NCBI GenBank assembly: GCA_902511425.1
Contig: CABXFE010000014.1
Span: forward strand, 1-33,218
Source of the DNA: an uncultured SAR86 cluster bacterium
Lineage (GTDB): Bacteria; Pseudomonadota; Gammaproteobacteria; Magnimaribacterales; D2472
Length of the DNA stretch: 33,218 nucleotides
Direction of reading: 5' to 3'
A program made the position numbers and the translations under genes. The notes under the pieces were generated by a model. That model had not been told where the DNA came from, made no database searches, and was given only the letters and a program-made list of their open reading frames with translations. Positions 17,303 through 24,943 of this stretch are shown in pieces. The first letter of the stretch is position 1. The number at the start of each line of letters is the position of its first letter.

Positions 17303-18565
17303 ATGACAGTTACCTCGCTATTTCATATTCTTATTGGCTTTATCGGGTTAGTTTGTATTGCTATTCCTTTTTCACAAAATAGATCATCTATTAATTATAG
17401 GCATATTTTTGCAGCAATAATATTACAAATTATTTTAGCTTTTGCGCTATTAAAAATACCCTTCATAGTTCAAATATTTGCCTATCTTTCGGAGGGCGTT
17501 ACAGCTTTACAAGCTGCCACCCAAGAAGGAGCGGAGTTTGTTTTTGGTTACTTAAGTAATACCTCGACATCACCATTTGAAAGATCTGATACAGGCAATT
17601 CAATGATTTTTGCTTTTCAAATCCTGCCTTTAATTATTGTCATTTCAAGTCTTTCTGCTTTGCTATGGTTTTGGAATATCTTGCCTTTGATTATTAGAGC
17701 AATTTCAAAAATTTTCGAAAAACTTTTTAATATTGGTGGTCCTATTGGATTGGGTGCAACTGCTAATATTATTATGGGCCAGGTTGAGGCTCCTTTATTG
17801 GTAAGACCTTATCTATCGAGGATGACCGAAAAAGAATTATTGATTCTGATGACTGCAGGTATGTCGACTGTCTCAGGCTCCATTATGATTGCATTAGTTT
17901 CAATGTTAGCACCTCAATTCCCTGATATTAATTTAATTCAACATCTCGTCTCAGCTTCAATTTTATCTATTCCTGCTGCAATCATGTATGCAAATATCAT
18001 GATCCCATCATCAGAAGTTACTAATTTTGATGGCAGCTCTGTCCCCAAAGTTTACGATAGCTCAATGGATGCCATTACTAGGGGTACAAGAGACGGTTTG
18101 GATATTTGTTTGAATGTTGGTGCGATTTTGATCGCATTTATAGCACTTGTATCACTGCTAAACTCTTTGCTTGGTATTCTTGGTGGCTGGATTGGCATAT
18201 CTGATCTCTCTTTGCAGTTAATACTGGGCTTTATTTTCTTTCCAATTGTGTGGTTAATGGGTGTTCCTCTCTCAGAAGCACTTACATCAGCTGAGTTACT
18301 AGGTCTTAAGACTGCCCTCAATGAATTTGTTGCTTATGGCGCACTTGCAAATATAGAGCCTGATGCTTTATCAGAAAGGTCAAAGCTTATTACTCTATAT
18401 GCATTATGTGGTTTTGCTAATTTCTCTTCAGTTGGGATTCTGGTCTCAGGAATTAGTGCAATGGCCCCAGAAAGAAAAAATGACTTAATTAAAGTGTCAA
18501 TCAAGGCATTGATTGGAGCTACGCTTGCTTCTTGTATGACTGGTCTTGTAATAGGTATTTTTTAA
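17303..18565 (+). CDS. nupC: Concentrative nucleoside transporter (NupC/CNT family), 420 aa
   Basis: Inner-membrane symporter that brings in nucleosides with protons or sodium. About 8-10 helices are visible. The family signature GQVEAPLLVRPY (159-170) includes Q160 and E162, equivalent to the nucleobase-binding Gln and Glu in the crystallised Vibrio transporter, and the second half has GVPLSEA and the Phe/Asn-rich CGFANFSSVGI segment. Length is standard. It lies 3 bases behind the 2-oxoglutarate oxygenase and overlaps the convergent tspO by 4 bases at its end. No terminator is visible. Confidence 0.92.
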   Translation: MTVTSLFHILIGFIGLVCIAIPFSQNRSSINYRHIFAAIILQIILAFALLKIPFIVQIFAYLSEGVTALQAATQEGAEFVFGYLSNTSTSPFERSDTGNSMIFAFQILPLIIVISSLSALLWFWNILPLIIRAISKIFEKLFNIGGPIGLGATANIIMGQVEAPLLVRPYLSRMTEKELLILMTAGMSTVSGSIMIALVSMLAPQFPDINLIQHLVSASILSIPAAIMYANIMIPSSEVTNFDGSSVPKVYDSSMDAITRGTRDGLDICLNVGAILIAFIALVSLLNSLLGILGGWIGISDLSLQLILGFIFFPIVWLMGVPLSEALTSAELLGLKTALNEFVAYGALANIEPDALSERSKLITLYALCGFANFSSVGILVSGISAMAPERKNDLIKVSIKALIGATLASCMTGLVIGIF

Positions 18566-18993
18566 TTCAGAAAAACAATTGAAGCATTTAAAAATGCTGC
18601 AAATGATAGCCATAAAACATAAGGAAGATAAAGAAAGTATAGTGCACCTGATTCTTTTTTAATTATCATCAATATTCTTTGATTTAAATAAATCAACAAA
18701 CCAATGTCTAAAAGAGCAATGAATGGGGCATGAAAATAAAAGAAAATCCATGACCATGCCGCATTTAAAACTAATTGCATAATAAAGATAGGCGCTATTT
18801 TATGCGCTAGCTTATATGCAATAATCCCCATTAATACATATAGTATTGGCCAAACAATTCCAAAAACAAAACTAGGAGGATTAAGCGAGCTCTTAATTAG
18901 ACTGCTATACCAGTCATCTGAGTTAATATATATATTCGCTAGAGATCCAATTACCGAGGTCAGAATGACCAGTATCGGTAAGAGATATTTCAT
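18562..18993 (-). CDS. tspO: TspO/MBR-family membrane protein, 143 aa
   Basis: Five-helix tryptophan-rich sensory protein. It shows the conserved NPPSFVFGIVWPILY (38-52), NAAWSWIFF (77-85) and PYVLWLSFAAFLN (124-136). Bacterial TspO binds or degrades porphyrins and modulates pigment and stress genes; in several marine or photosynthetic bacteria it is linked to light or oxygen responses. The gene follows the ketoacyl synthase by 4 bases and overlaps nupC tail to tail by 4 bases. Nothing around it concerns tetrapyrroles, so its role here is open. Confidence 0.9.
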   Translation of the reverse strand: MKYLLPILVILTSVIGSLANIYINSDDWYSSLIKSSLNPPSFVFGIVWPILYVLMGIIAYKLAHKIAPIFIMQLVLNAAWSWIFFYFHAPFIALLDIGLLIYLNQRILMIIKKESGALYFLYLPYVLWLSFAAFLNASIVFLN

Positions 18994-18997
18994 GTCT

Positions 18998-20110
18998 TTA
19001 TGCTTTTTCTACTAGAATTGAGCAGATAGAATACCCAGCACCAAATGAACAGATTATTCCTTTTTGTCCTGGTTTTAAATAATTATATTTATGAAATGAA
19101 ATTAATGATCCTGCAGAGCCTGTATTTGCATATTCATCAAGAACGTTTGGAGCTCTCTCTGGAGGAAAGTCATCACCTAGAAGTTTTTTTACAACATAGG
19201 TATTCATATTTATATTTGCTTGGTGTAACCAATATTGTTCAACCTCATCAGGCAGTAGATTATTTTCTTCAAGATGCTCACTTATTAGAGCTATAACCAT
19301 TGGCATTACTTCTTTAAAAACGCTTCGACCATTTTGGACAAACAGCAGCTCTTGATCTGTATAATTTTTGTCTTCAATAGAGTTCATAAAACCAAAATTA
19401 TTTCTTATATTATTAGAAAAATGAGTTTTCAATTTTGCATTCAATATTTTGAATTTATTTGGTGACTGGGAATCTTTTTCAATAACCGCAGCTGTGCAAA
19501 CATCACCAAAGATAAAATGGCTATCTCTATTTTTATAATTATTGTGCGCAGTAGTGATTTCAGGGTTTATTACTAATATTTTTGATGCTTTGCCTGAGGC
19601 TATATCCGAATAGGCGTTACTGATTCCAAAAGTGGTAGAAGAACAACCCACCATCATGTCATAAGCATAACCCTCAATGCCTAATTCGTTTTGAACCTCA
19701 ATAGCAATAGCAGGATAAGCTCTTTGAAGATTTGCAGTAGAAACTATTACTGCATCTATATCGTAGGGAGATAATTGTGCATTTTCAAGTGCCTGTTTTG
19801 CTGCAATTACACTAATTTCAGCGCAAATTGATAAAGAGTCATCATCTCTTGCCCCAATCATTGGTTTCATGCGTTTCGGATCAAGCAAGGACTCTTTTTC
19901 TATTACGTATCTATTCTGTATTCCTGAAGCTTTAACAATAAACTCTGATGAAGAAGGTTCTAGCGCCTTTAAAGAGCCAGATTCAATTTCCTCTGAATTC
20001 TCAGCATTATAAAGTGCAACATAACTGTTGAAAGACTCAACAAGTTCTTGATTTGAGACTTTGTGTGGTGGCGTCCAAATGCCTGTTCCAGAAATATATA
20101 TATCTTGCAT
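18998..20110 (-). CDS. FabH-like beta-ketoacyl synthase III, 370 aa
   Basis: Thiolase-fold condensing enzyme. The catalytic triad is complete: C156 (MMVGCSSTTFG), H296 (LHQANINM) and N329 (YANTGSAGS). It has the N-terminal ISGTGIWTPPHKVSN and the long insert ESFNSYVALYNAENSEEIES that mark a proteobacterial subfamily distinct from housekeeping FabH; I believe a related Pseudomonas enzyme primes fatty-acid synthesis with medium-chain acyl-CoA, but I cannot verify this here. The start is set at 20110 because TTGGGG precedes it and the family N-terminus begins there; an in-frame ATG 18 bases earlier is less likely. tspO follows by 4 bases. It is divergent from the hydrolase, with about 34 bases between starts. 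Confidence 0.88.
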   Translation of the reverse strand: MQDIYISGTGIWTPPHKVSNQELVESFNSYVALYNAENSEEIESGSLKALEPSSSEFIVKASGIQNRYVIEKESLLDPKRMKPMIGARDDDSLSICAEISVIAAKQALENAQLSPYDIDAVIVSTANLQRAYPAIAIEVQNELGIEGYAYDMMVGCSSTTFGISNAYSDIASGKASKILVINPEITTAHNNYKNRDSHFIFGDVCTAAVIEKDSQSPNKFKILNAKLKTHFSNNIRNNFGFMNSIEDKNYTDQELLFVQNGRSVFKEVMPMVIALISEHLEENNLLPDEVEQYWLHQANINMNTYVVKKLLGDDFPPERAPNVLDEYANTGSAGSLISFHKYNYLKPGQKGIICSFGAGYSICSILVEKA

Positions 20111-20130
20111 GTCTTTACCCCAATACATGT

Positions 20131-20141
20131 TATTTTATAGT
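20131..20141. promoter_or_regulatory. Face-to-face -10 elements between the ketoacyl synthase and hydrolase genes
   Basis: TATTTTATAGT on the plus strand reads ACTATAAAATA on the minus strand. Both directions contain a TATAAT-like hexamer (TATTTT or TATAGT forward, TATAAA or TAAAAT reverse) in the only 34 bases between the divergent starts. The forward start has no ribosome site and lies 8 bases past TATTTT, so it may be leaderless. Confidence 0.35.
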
Positions 20142-20144
20142 CAT

Positions 20145-21065
20145 ATGGAAAAAATAGCATTAGATACAAATCCCAACTCGAACTTGTTTTATGAGTTTCA
20201 TCAATCAAGAACGGATTCAATGCTTGGCTTGATTCAAATCTCTCATGGCATGGCTGAGCACAAAGGCAGATACAAAGAGTTTATAAATTTTTTGAATTTA
20301 AACGGTTTCCATGTTGTCATTCATGATCATCGCGGGCATGGTGAGAGAATTTTGAACAATGAAATTGGTTTTTTTGATCAAGATAATGGATGGAATTTAG
20401 TAGTAAATGATTTACTTGCTATACATATCGACACAAATAAGAGATTTCCAAATATGCCAAAAATTCTTTTAGGACATAGCATGGGTTCCTGGATAGGCTT
20501 ATCAGCACTGCAGCAAAAAAATATTTTTGATGCCGCAATGCTATCTGGGTCAAGTTATCCTAATTCTTCTGAGACTTTTATTCAGAAGCTATTGCTTAAA
20601 ATAGAAATGTTTAGACTTGGTAAGAATGGCTATAGTACTTTGTTGCATAAGATAATTTTTGGCGGTTTTAACAGTAAATTCAAAAACACTATCACCCCCA
20701 ATGACTGGTTATCTCAAGATGTAGAAAGAGTAGAGGATTATACAAACGATCCTTTATGCGGTTTTGTTGTTACTAATCAGCTATGGTCTGATCTTATCGA
20801 GGGCATCCAATTAGTTTTTGATCAAAAAAATTTGTTATTTATTAAAAAAAATATTCCCATTTTAGTTTTCTCTGGCACTCATGATCCTGTGGGCGGTATG
20901 GGTAAAGGAACTAGGAAATTACACCAATGCTTGATAGGGAATGAATGTAAATCAGAACTTTATCTCGTTGATGGAGCAAGGCATGAAACACTTAATGAAA
21001 CCAATAGAATACCAACCTATAATCATATTTTAAAATTTTTAATCAGCCATATAAAAGGAGCTTGA
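20145..21065 (+). CDS. Alpha/beta hydrolase, monoacylglycerol lipase/lysophospholipase-like, 306 aa
   Basis: Serine hydrolase with the nucleophile elbow GHSMGS (S112), oxyanion region QISHGMAEHKGRY (31-43) and HDHRGHGER (60-68), acid D247 (SGTHDPVG) and base H280 (GARHETLNE). The HGMAEHKGRY plus DHRGHG pattern is that of the monoacylglycerol lipase/PldB group. It has no signal peptide, so it is probably cytoplasmic or membrane-associated and frees fatty acids from lysolipids or monoglycerides. The start at 20145 is chosen because the family N-terminus fits there; a longer frame from 20061 would run antisense through the ketoacyl synthase start. It leads the plus-strand run to 24941, with the next gene 1 base after its stop. 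Confidence 0.85.
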   Translation: MEKIALDTNPNSNLFYEFHQSRTDSMLGLIQISHGMAEHKGRYKEFINFLNLNGFHVVIHDHRGHGERILNNEIGFFDQDNGWNLVVNDLLAIHIDTNKRFPNMPKILLGHSMGSWIGLSALQQKNIFDAAMLSGSSYPNSSETFIQKLLLKIEMFRLGKNGYSTLLHKIIFGGFNSKFKNTITPNDWLSQDVERVEDYTNDPLCGFVVTNQLWSDLIEGIQLVFDQKNLLFIKKNIPILVFSGTHDPVGGMGKGTRKLHQCLIGNECKSELYLVDGARHETLNETNRIPTYNHILKFLISHIKGA

Positions 21066-21066
21066 A

Positions 21067-21828
21067 TTGGATTTAGAAAACAAAGTATCTTTAGTCACAG
21101 GAGCCGGTCAAGGTATTGGAGAGGGCATTGCTAAAATTTTAGCTTCTCAAGGATCCAAAGTTATGATTGTAGATTTAAATCAACAATCAGCTGAGAAGGT
21201 AACCAGTGAAATAAATTCACTTTTTCCAAATTCTGCAGCATGTTTTGAGGCAGATTTAACTGACACAAATGCTATCCAATCAATGATTGAAGCAACCATA
21301 TCTACATTTAATAAACTAGATTGTATTTGTAATAATGCGGCCGCATCAAAAGGCTTAGGGCCAGTTGAAAATTATTCACTTGAAGATGTTCAAGCAACAC
21401 TTGATTTAACTTTCACATCGTTATGGAAATGCTTACAAGTTGAGATCATATCCTTAAAGGAGCAATCAATTCCTGCGTCCATAGTTAATATTTCTTCTAA
21501 CTCAGCTATCAGAGGTTATGCTTTTAATTCTATATATGCAGCTAGCAAAGCAGCTGTAAATAATCTTACTAAGTCTGTTGCCAAGGAAGTTGCTAGAAAT
21601 GGAATTAGAGTAAATGCTGTTTCGCCAGGAACGATTAACACTCCTGGTGTAATGCAATATTTTGAGGCTGAGCCAAAAGCAAAAGAAATGCTTGAAAAAT
21701 CATCTCTGTTACGACGGATTGGTGAGCCAGAAGAAATTGGTGAACTCGTGTCATTTCTTCTTTCAGATAGAGCCTCCTATATAACAGGGCAAGTTATTTC
21801 TGTAGATGGCGGCTCATCAATCAATTAA
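21067..21828 (+). CDS. Short-chain dehydrogenase/reductase, 253 aa, TTG start
   Basis: Classical SDR: TGAGQGIG at 11-18, Asp36 (IVDLN) favouring NAD, NNAA at 89-92, catalytic S143/S144, Y157 (YAASK) and K161, and the C-terminal YITGQVISVDGG that is common in FabG-like members. It starts with TTG at 21067, 8 bases after an AGGAG site that lies in the end of the hydrolase gene; no ATG is available near the N-terminus. Length is normal. The substrate is not deducible; the FabG-like tail and the hydrolase next door are compatible with hydroxyacyl or alcohol oxidation. Confidence 0.87.
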   Translation: MDLENKVSLVTGAGQGIGEGIAKILASQGSKVMIVDLNQQSAEKVTSEINSLFPNSAACFEADLTDTNAIQSMIEATISTFNKLDCICNNAAASKGLGPVENYSLEDVQATLDLTFTSLWKCLQVEIISLKEQSIPASIVNISSNSAIRGYAFNSIYAASKAAVNNLTKSVAKEVARNGIRVNAVSPGTINTPGVMQYFEAEPKAKEMLEKSSLLRRIGEPEEIGELVSFLLSDRASYITGQVISVDGGSSIN

Positions 21829-21834
21829 TTCACA

Positions 21835-22524
21835 ATGATCAATAAATTATTTGAATATCCGGCACTTGAACGTGTTGAAAAAAATGATGTTCGATATTAT
21901 CGAGATTCTAAAGAAAATCTTGTACCTTCTGTGACAACAATACTTTCTGCAACTGGTGATCATTCTGGAATAGAAGCATGGAAGAGAAGGGTAGGTCCAA
22001 AAACCGCAAAAGAGGTTGTGGATGAGGCAACAACAATAGGAACAGCTGTGCACTTAGCAATTGAAAACTATCTAAACGGGCTTGATTGGGAGCAATTTAC
22101 CGAGGATAGACTTGGCTTGATGGCGCATCAGATTGCAAAGAGATTTATTGATGACTGTTTGGGAGATATTGAGGAGGTTTGGGGTCTTGAATCTGGCCTG
22201 GTTGTTGATGGTCTATATGCTGGAACAGCTGATTGTATTGGTATATTTAAGGGTAAACCTACAATCATTGATTTTAAAACAGCAAAAAAAATAAAAAGGA
22301 AAGATTGGATAGAGGATTACTTTTTACAAGGCGCTGCTTATGCTAATGCTCACAATGTTATGTATGAAACTAACATTGAATCAATTGCAATTTTAATGGT
22401 AGATCGCGATCTTTTATTCAAAGAGTTTCTTGTAAAAAATAAAGAATTTGAAAGCTATACAGATAAATGGAAACAGCGGATTATAGGTTATTATAAAAAG
22501 CATGAAATTTTAGGGAGAGAATAA
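21835..22524 (+). CDS. PD-(D/E)XK exonuclease, MGME1/phage-exonuclease-like, 229 aa
   Basis: Single-domain RecB-fold nuclease. The order of motifs matches MGME1, the mitochondrial single-strand exonuclease, and related phage proteins: PSVTTIL (31-37), GTAVHLAIE with H73 (69-77), E119 (WGLES), D133 in YAGTADCIG, the D146-x-K148 pair in IIDFKTAKK, and Q165/Y169 in LQGAAYA. All expected metal and lysine residues are present. It stands alone, without a helicase or Cas1 partner, and is wedged between two SDR genes (6 and 0 bases away), which makes it look like cargo. Cleavage of single-stranded DNA is known for the family; the role here (repair, recombination, or domesticated phage gene) is inferred. 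Confidence 0.8.
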   Translation: MINKLFEYPALERVEKNDVRYYRDSKENLVPSVTTILSATGDHSGIEAWKRRVGPKTAKEVVDEATTIGTAVHLAIENYLNGLDWEQFTEDRLGLMAHQIAKRFIDDCLGDIEEVWGLESGLVVDGLYAGTADCIGIFKGKPTIIDFKTAKKIKRKDWIEDYFLQGAAYANAHNVMYETNIESIAILMVDRDLLFKEFLVKNKEFESYTDKWKQRIIGYYKKHEILGRE

Positions 22525-23262
22525 ATGAATGATTTAAAAGATAGGATAGTAATGATCACTGGTGCTAGCTCTGGGTTCGGCAAGGAAGCTGCAAAAATGT
22601 GCGTTGAGCTAGGAGCAAAAGTAGTTTTAGGTGCTCGTAGAGAGGACAAATTAAAAGAACTATGCGATGAACTTGGCACTGACTCAGCTATATACAAAGC
22701 TACAGATGTTACTTCAAAAGAACAGATGCATGCATTGGCACAACATGGCATTGAAACATTCGGAAGAATTGATTCATTGGTAAACAATGCTGGAGTAATG
22801 CCTCTCTCATTACTTGAAAAGGGCAGAACCGATGAATGGGATCATATGATAGACGTAAACATTAAAGGTGTTTTATATGGAATCGACTCAGTCTATTCAC
22901 ATATGCTGGCAAGAGAGTCAGGCCAAATAATCAATATTTCTTCTGTGGCAGGTAAAAGAGTTATGCCCGGAAGCGCAGTTTACTCAGGAACAAAATATGC
23001 TGTCAGAGCTATCTCCGAAGGTTTGAGATTGGAGTCTTCTGGGAAAATTCAAGTAACTTGCATCTATCCTGGTGCTTTTAAAACTGAGCTGGCTTTTTCT
23101 ATCAAAGATGAATCAATGCTTGAAGCATTAATGAGTAGGGGTATTGGCAACATTGCTCAACCAGCTGAAAGAGTGGCCGAATCTATAATCTATGCTCTGC
23201 AGCTTGATCCAGGAGTCTCTGTTAATGAGATAGTAATTAGGCCAACTGCTCAAGAAGCATAA
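22525..23262 (+). CDS. Short-chain dehydrogenase/reductase, NADP type, 245 aa
   Basis: SDR with TGASSGFG (12-19), NNAG (87-90), S140, Y153 (YSGTK) and K157. After the second strand comes GARREDKL instead of an aspartate, which points to NADP. The layout (NNAGVMPLS, MIDVNIKGVLYGID, IYPGAFKTEL) resembles the YdfG/clavaldehyde-type oxidoreductases that reduce small hydroxy acids or aldehydes. The ATG follows the nuclease stop directly and an AGGGAGA ribosome site sits inside the nuclease end. It is a different branch from the SDRs at 5657 and 21067. Substrate unknown. Confidence 0.86.
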   Translation: MNDLKDRIVMITGASSGFGKEAAKMCVELGAKVVLGARREDKLKELCDELGTDSAIYKATDVTSKEQMHALAQHGIETFGRIDSLVNNAGVMPLSLLEKGRTDEWDHMIDVNIKGVLYGIDSVYSHMLARESGQIINISSVAGKRVMPGSAVYSGTKYAVRAISEGLRLESSGKIQVTCIYPGAFKTELAFSIKDESMLEALMSRGIGNIAQPAERVAESIIYALQLDPGVSVNEIVIRPTAQEA

Positions 23263-23270
23263 TAGACTAA

Positions 23271-24941
23271 GTGTTGAGAGTATTTCTTTTTATATTGGGC
23301 ATCTATGCTCCTGCATTACTGGCAGCTACTCAATGTATTGAAGCTGATTTAATACTTCATGAAGGCACTATATACACTGGAAATAGTGGGGACTCATTTG
23401 TTGGTAGCATTGCCTCAAAAGACTCAAACATTACTTATGTTGGAAGTTCTTTATCAAATAGTGATTTAGCTTGTTCTGGGGCTGAAGTTATAAATTTAAA
23501 AGGTAATTATGTGTTCCCAGGATTTGTTGATGCTCACGCTCATCTCAAGGGAATTGGCTACAGAGAACTTACTCTAAATCTTCAAGGAATCTCCTCGCTA
23601 GATAACACCTTGAAGGTTGTAAGAAATTATCTATCAAAAAAAAATCCTGGAGATTGGGTTATAGGTCGCGGCTGGATTGATAAACTTTGGCCTGAAAAAA
23701 GATTTCCAAATAAATATGACCTAGATGCTTTTTCTCCAGACAATCCAATTGTTTTAGAAAGAGCTGATGGGCATGCGGTTGTAGTAAATAGCTTGGTTTT
23801 AAAGTTAGCAAAGATAGATAAAAACACAGAAGATCCACAAGGCGGCTTTATAGAAAAAGATCAAAATGGAGAGCCAACTGGATTGCTTGTTGATATGGCA
23901 ATGAACTTAATAACAGATCTTGTACCTAAATTAACCAGAAATAATGACAAGGAGGCCTTCCTTGAGGGTATTAAAAGAAATGTAAGTCTTGGCTGGACTC
24001 AAATACACGTTCCAGGAGGCACCTTTGATGACATTTCAATTTTAAATGAAATTAAATCTGAGAATAATTTACTTCAGAGAGTTTATTTTATGGTGAGCGA
24101 TGGCGAACCTGCAGATCGCTTAATTGAAAATGGACCAATTATTGACCCAGATCATTTTTTAACAGTTAGAGCTATTAAGATGTATGCTGACGGAGCTCTT
24201 GGCTCTAGAGGGGCCGCACTATTAGAAGAGTATAGTGATTATGATGGTAAGGGAGTCTTTATATTTCTTGAAGAAGACACAAAACCTAGGCTATCAAAAG
24301 CATTAAATAAAGGCATTCAAATTGGAACTCATGCCATTGGAGATCATGGAAATAGAGTGGTTTTAGATTGGTATGAAGAAACTTTTATTAAAGCACAAAA
24401 GAATAATCAATTCTTAGAATCCCCTAGGTGGAGAATAGAGCATTCACAAAATGTTACCCCGGTTGATCAAAAGCGCTTTGTTGAATTAAATATTATTCCT
24501 TCAATGCAACCATCACACGCTATTGGAGATTTACATTTTGCAATTGAAAGATTGGGACTTGAAAGAATTGATAATGCATATGCATGGAGGAATCTCATTG
24601 ATCAGGGTCTAATTATTGCTGGCGGGACTGATGCGCCAGTTGAGATTGGTGATCCAAGAATAGAGTTCTATGCCGCTGTTACTCGAAAAGATGTAGATGG
24701 GTATCATTCTGATGGCTGGAATCTAGATCAGAGACTCACTCGGTTTGAGGCATTAAAAATGTTTACAATTTGGCCTGCGATCGCCTCTTTTCAGGAGGAT
24801 GTGAAGGGCACCATTGAAGTTGGTAAATTGGCTGATTTTTCTATTTTTGATCAAGATTTAATGAGCATTCCTGAAGAAAAGATACTGGAATCTAAAAATA
24901 TATTAACTGTAGTAGGCGGTAAGATTGTTTTTCAGAAATAA
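23271..24941 (+). CDS. Secreted metal-dependent amidohydrolase, YtcJ-like (Amidohydro_3), 556 aa
   Basis: A signal peptide covers residues 1-18 (LRVFLFILGIYAPALLA), so the enzyme is probably periplasmic. Family marks: ADLILHEGTIYTG (25-37), GFVDAHAHLKG with metal histidines H89 and H91, KMYADGALGSRGAAL around 305, THAIGDHGNR around 355, and the late GGTDAPVE near 450. YtcJ-type amidohydrolases hydrolyse N-substituted or cyclic amides; the physiological substrates are mostly unknown. The start is GTG at 23271 or TTG at 23274, both poor. The gene ends 2 bases before the convergent GMC oxidoreductase stop. It closes the plus-strand run that began at 20145. Confidence 0.86.
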   Translation: MLRVFLFILGIYAPALLAATQCIEADLILHEGTIYTGNSGDSFVGSIASKDSNITYVGSSLSNSDLACSGAEVINLKGNYVFPGFVDAHAHLKGIGYRELTLNLQGISSLDNTLKVVRNYLSKKNPGDWVIGRGWIDKLWPEKRFPNKYDLDAFSPDNPIVLERADGHAVVVNSLVLKLAKIDKNTEDPQGGFIEKDQNGEPTGLLVDMAMNLITDLVPKLTRNNDKEAFLEGIKRNVSLGWTQIHVPGGTFDDISILNEIKSENNLLQRVYFMVSDGEPADRLIENGPIIDPDHFLTVRAIKMYADGALGSRGAALLEEYSDYDGKGVFIFLEEDTKPRLSKALNKGIQIGTHAIGDHGNRVVLDWYEETFIKAQKNNQFLESPRWRIEHSQNVTPVDQKRFVELNIIPSMQPSHAIGDLHFAIERLGLERIDNAYAWRNLIDQGLIIAGGTDAPVEIGDPRIEFYAAVTRKDVDGYHSDGWNLDQRLTRFEALKMFTIWPAIASFQEDVKGTIEVGKLADFSIFDQDLMSIPEEKILESKNILTVVGGKIVFQK

Positions 24942-24943
24942 AA

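Noticed and set aside
20061-20144. Longer N-terminus for the alpha/beta hydrolase
   Set aside because: The extra 28 residues overlap the start of the divergent ketoacyl synthase antisense and do not resemble the family; 20145 fits the fold.
21835-22524. Cas4 or a CRISPR-associated nuclease
   Set aside because: The motif order fits MGME1/phage exonucleases, the four-cysteine iron-sulphur cluster of Cas4 is absent, and no repeats or other cas genes are in the window.
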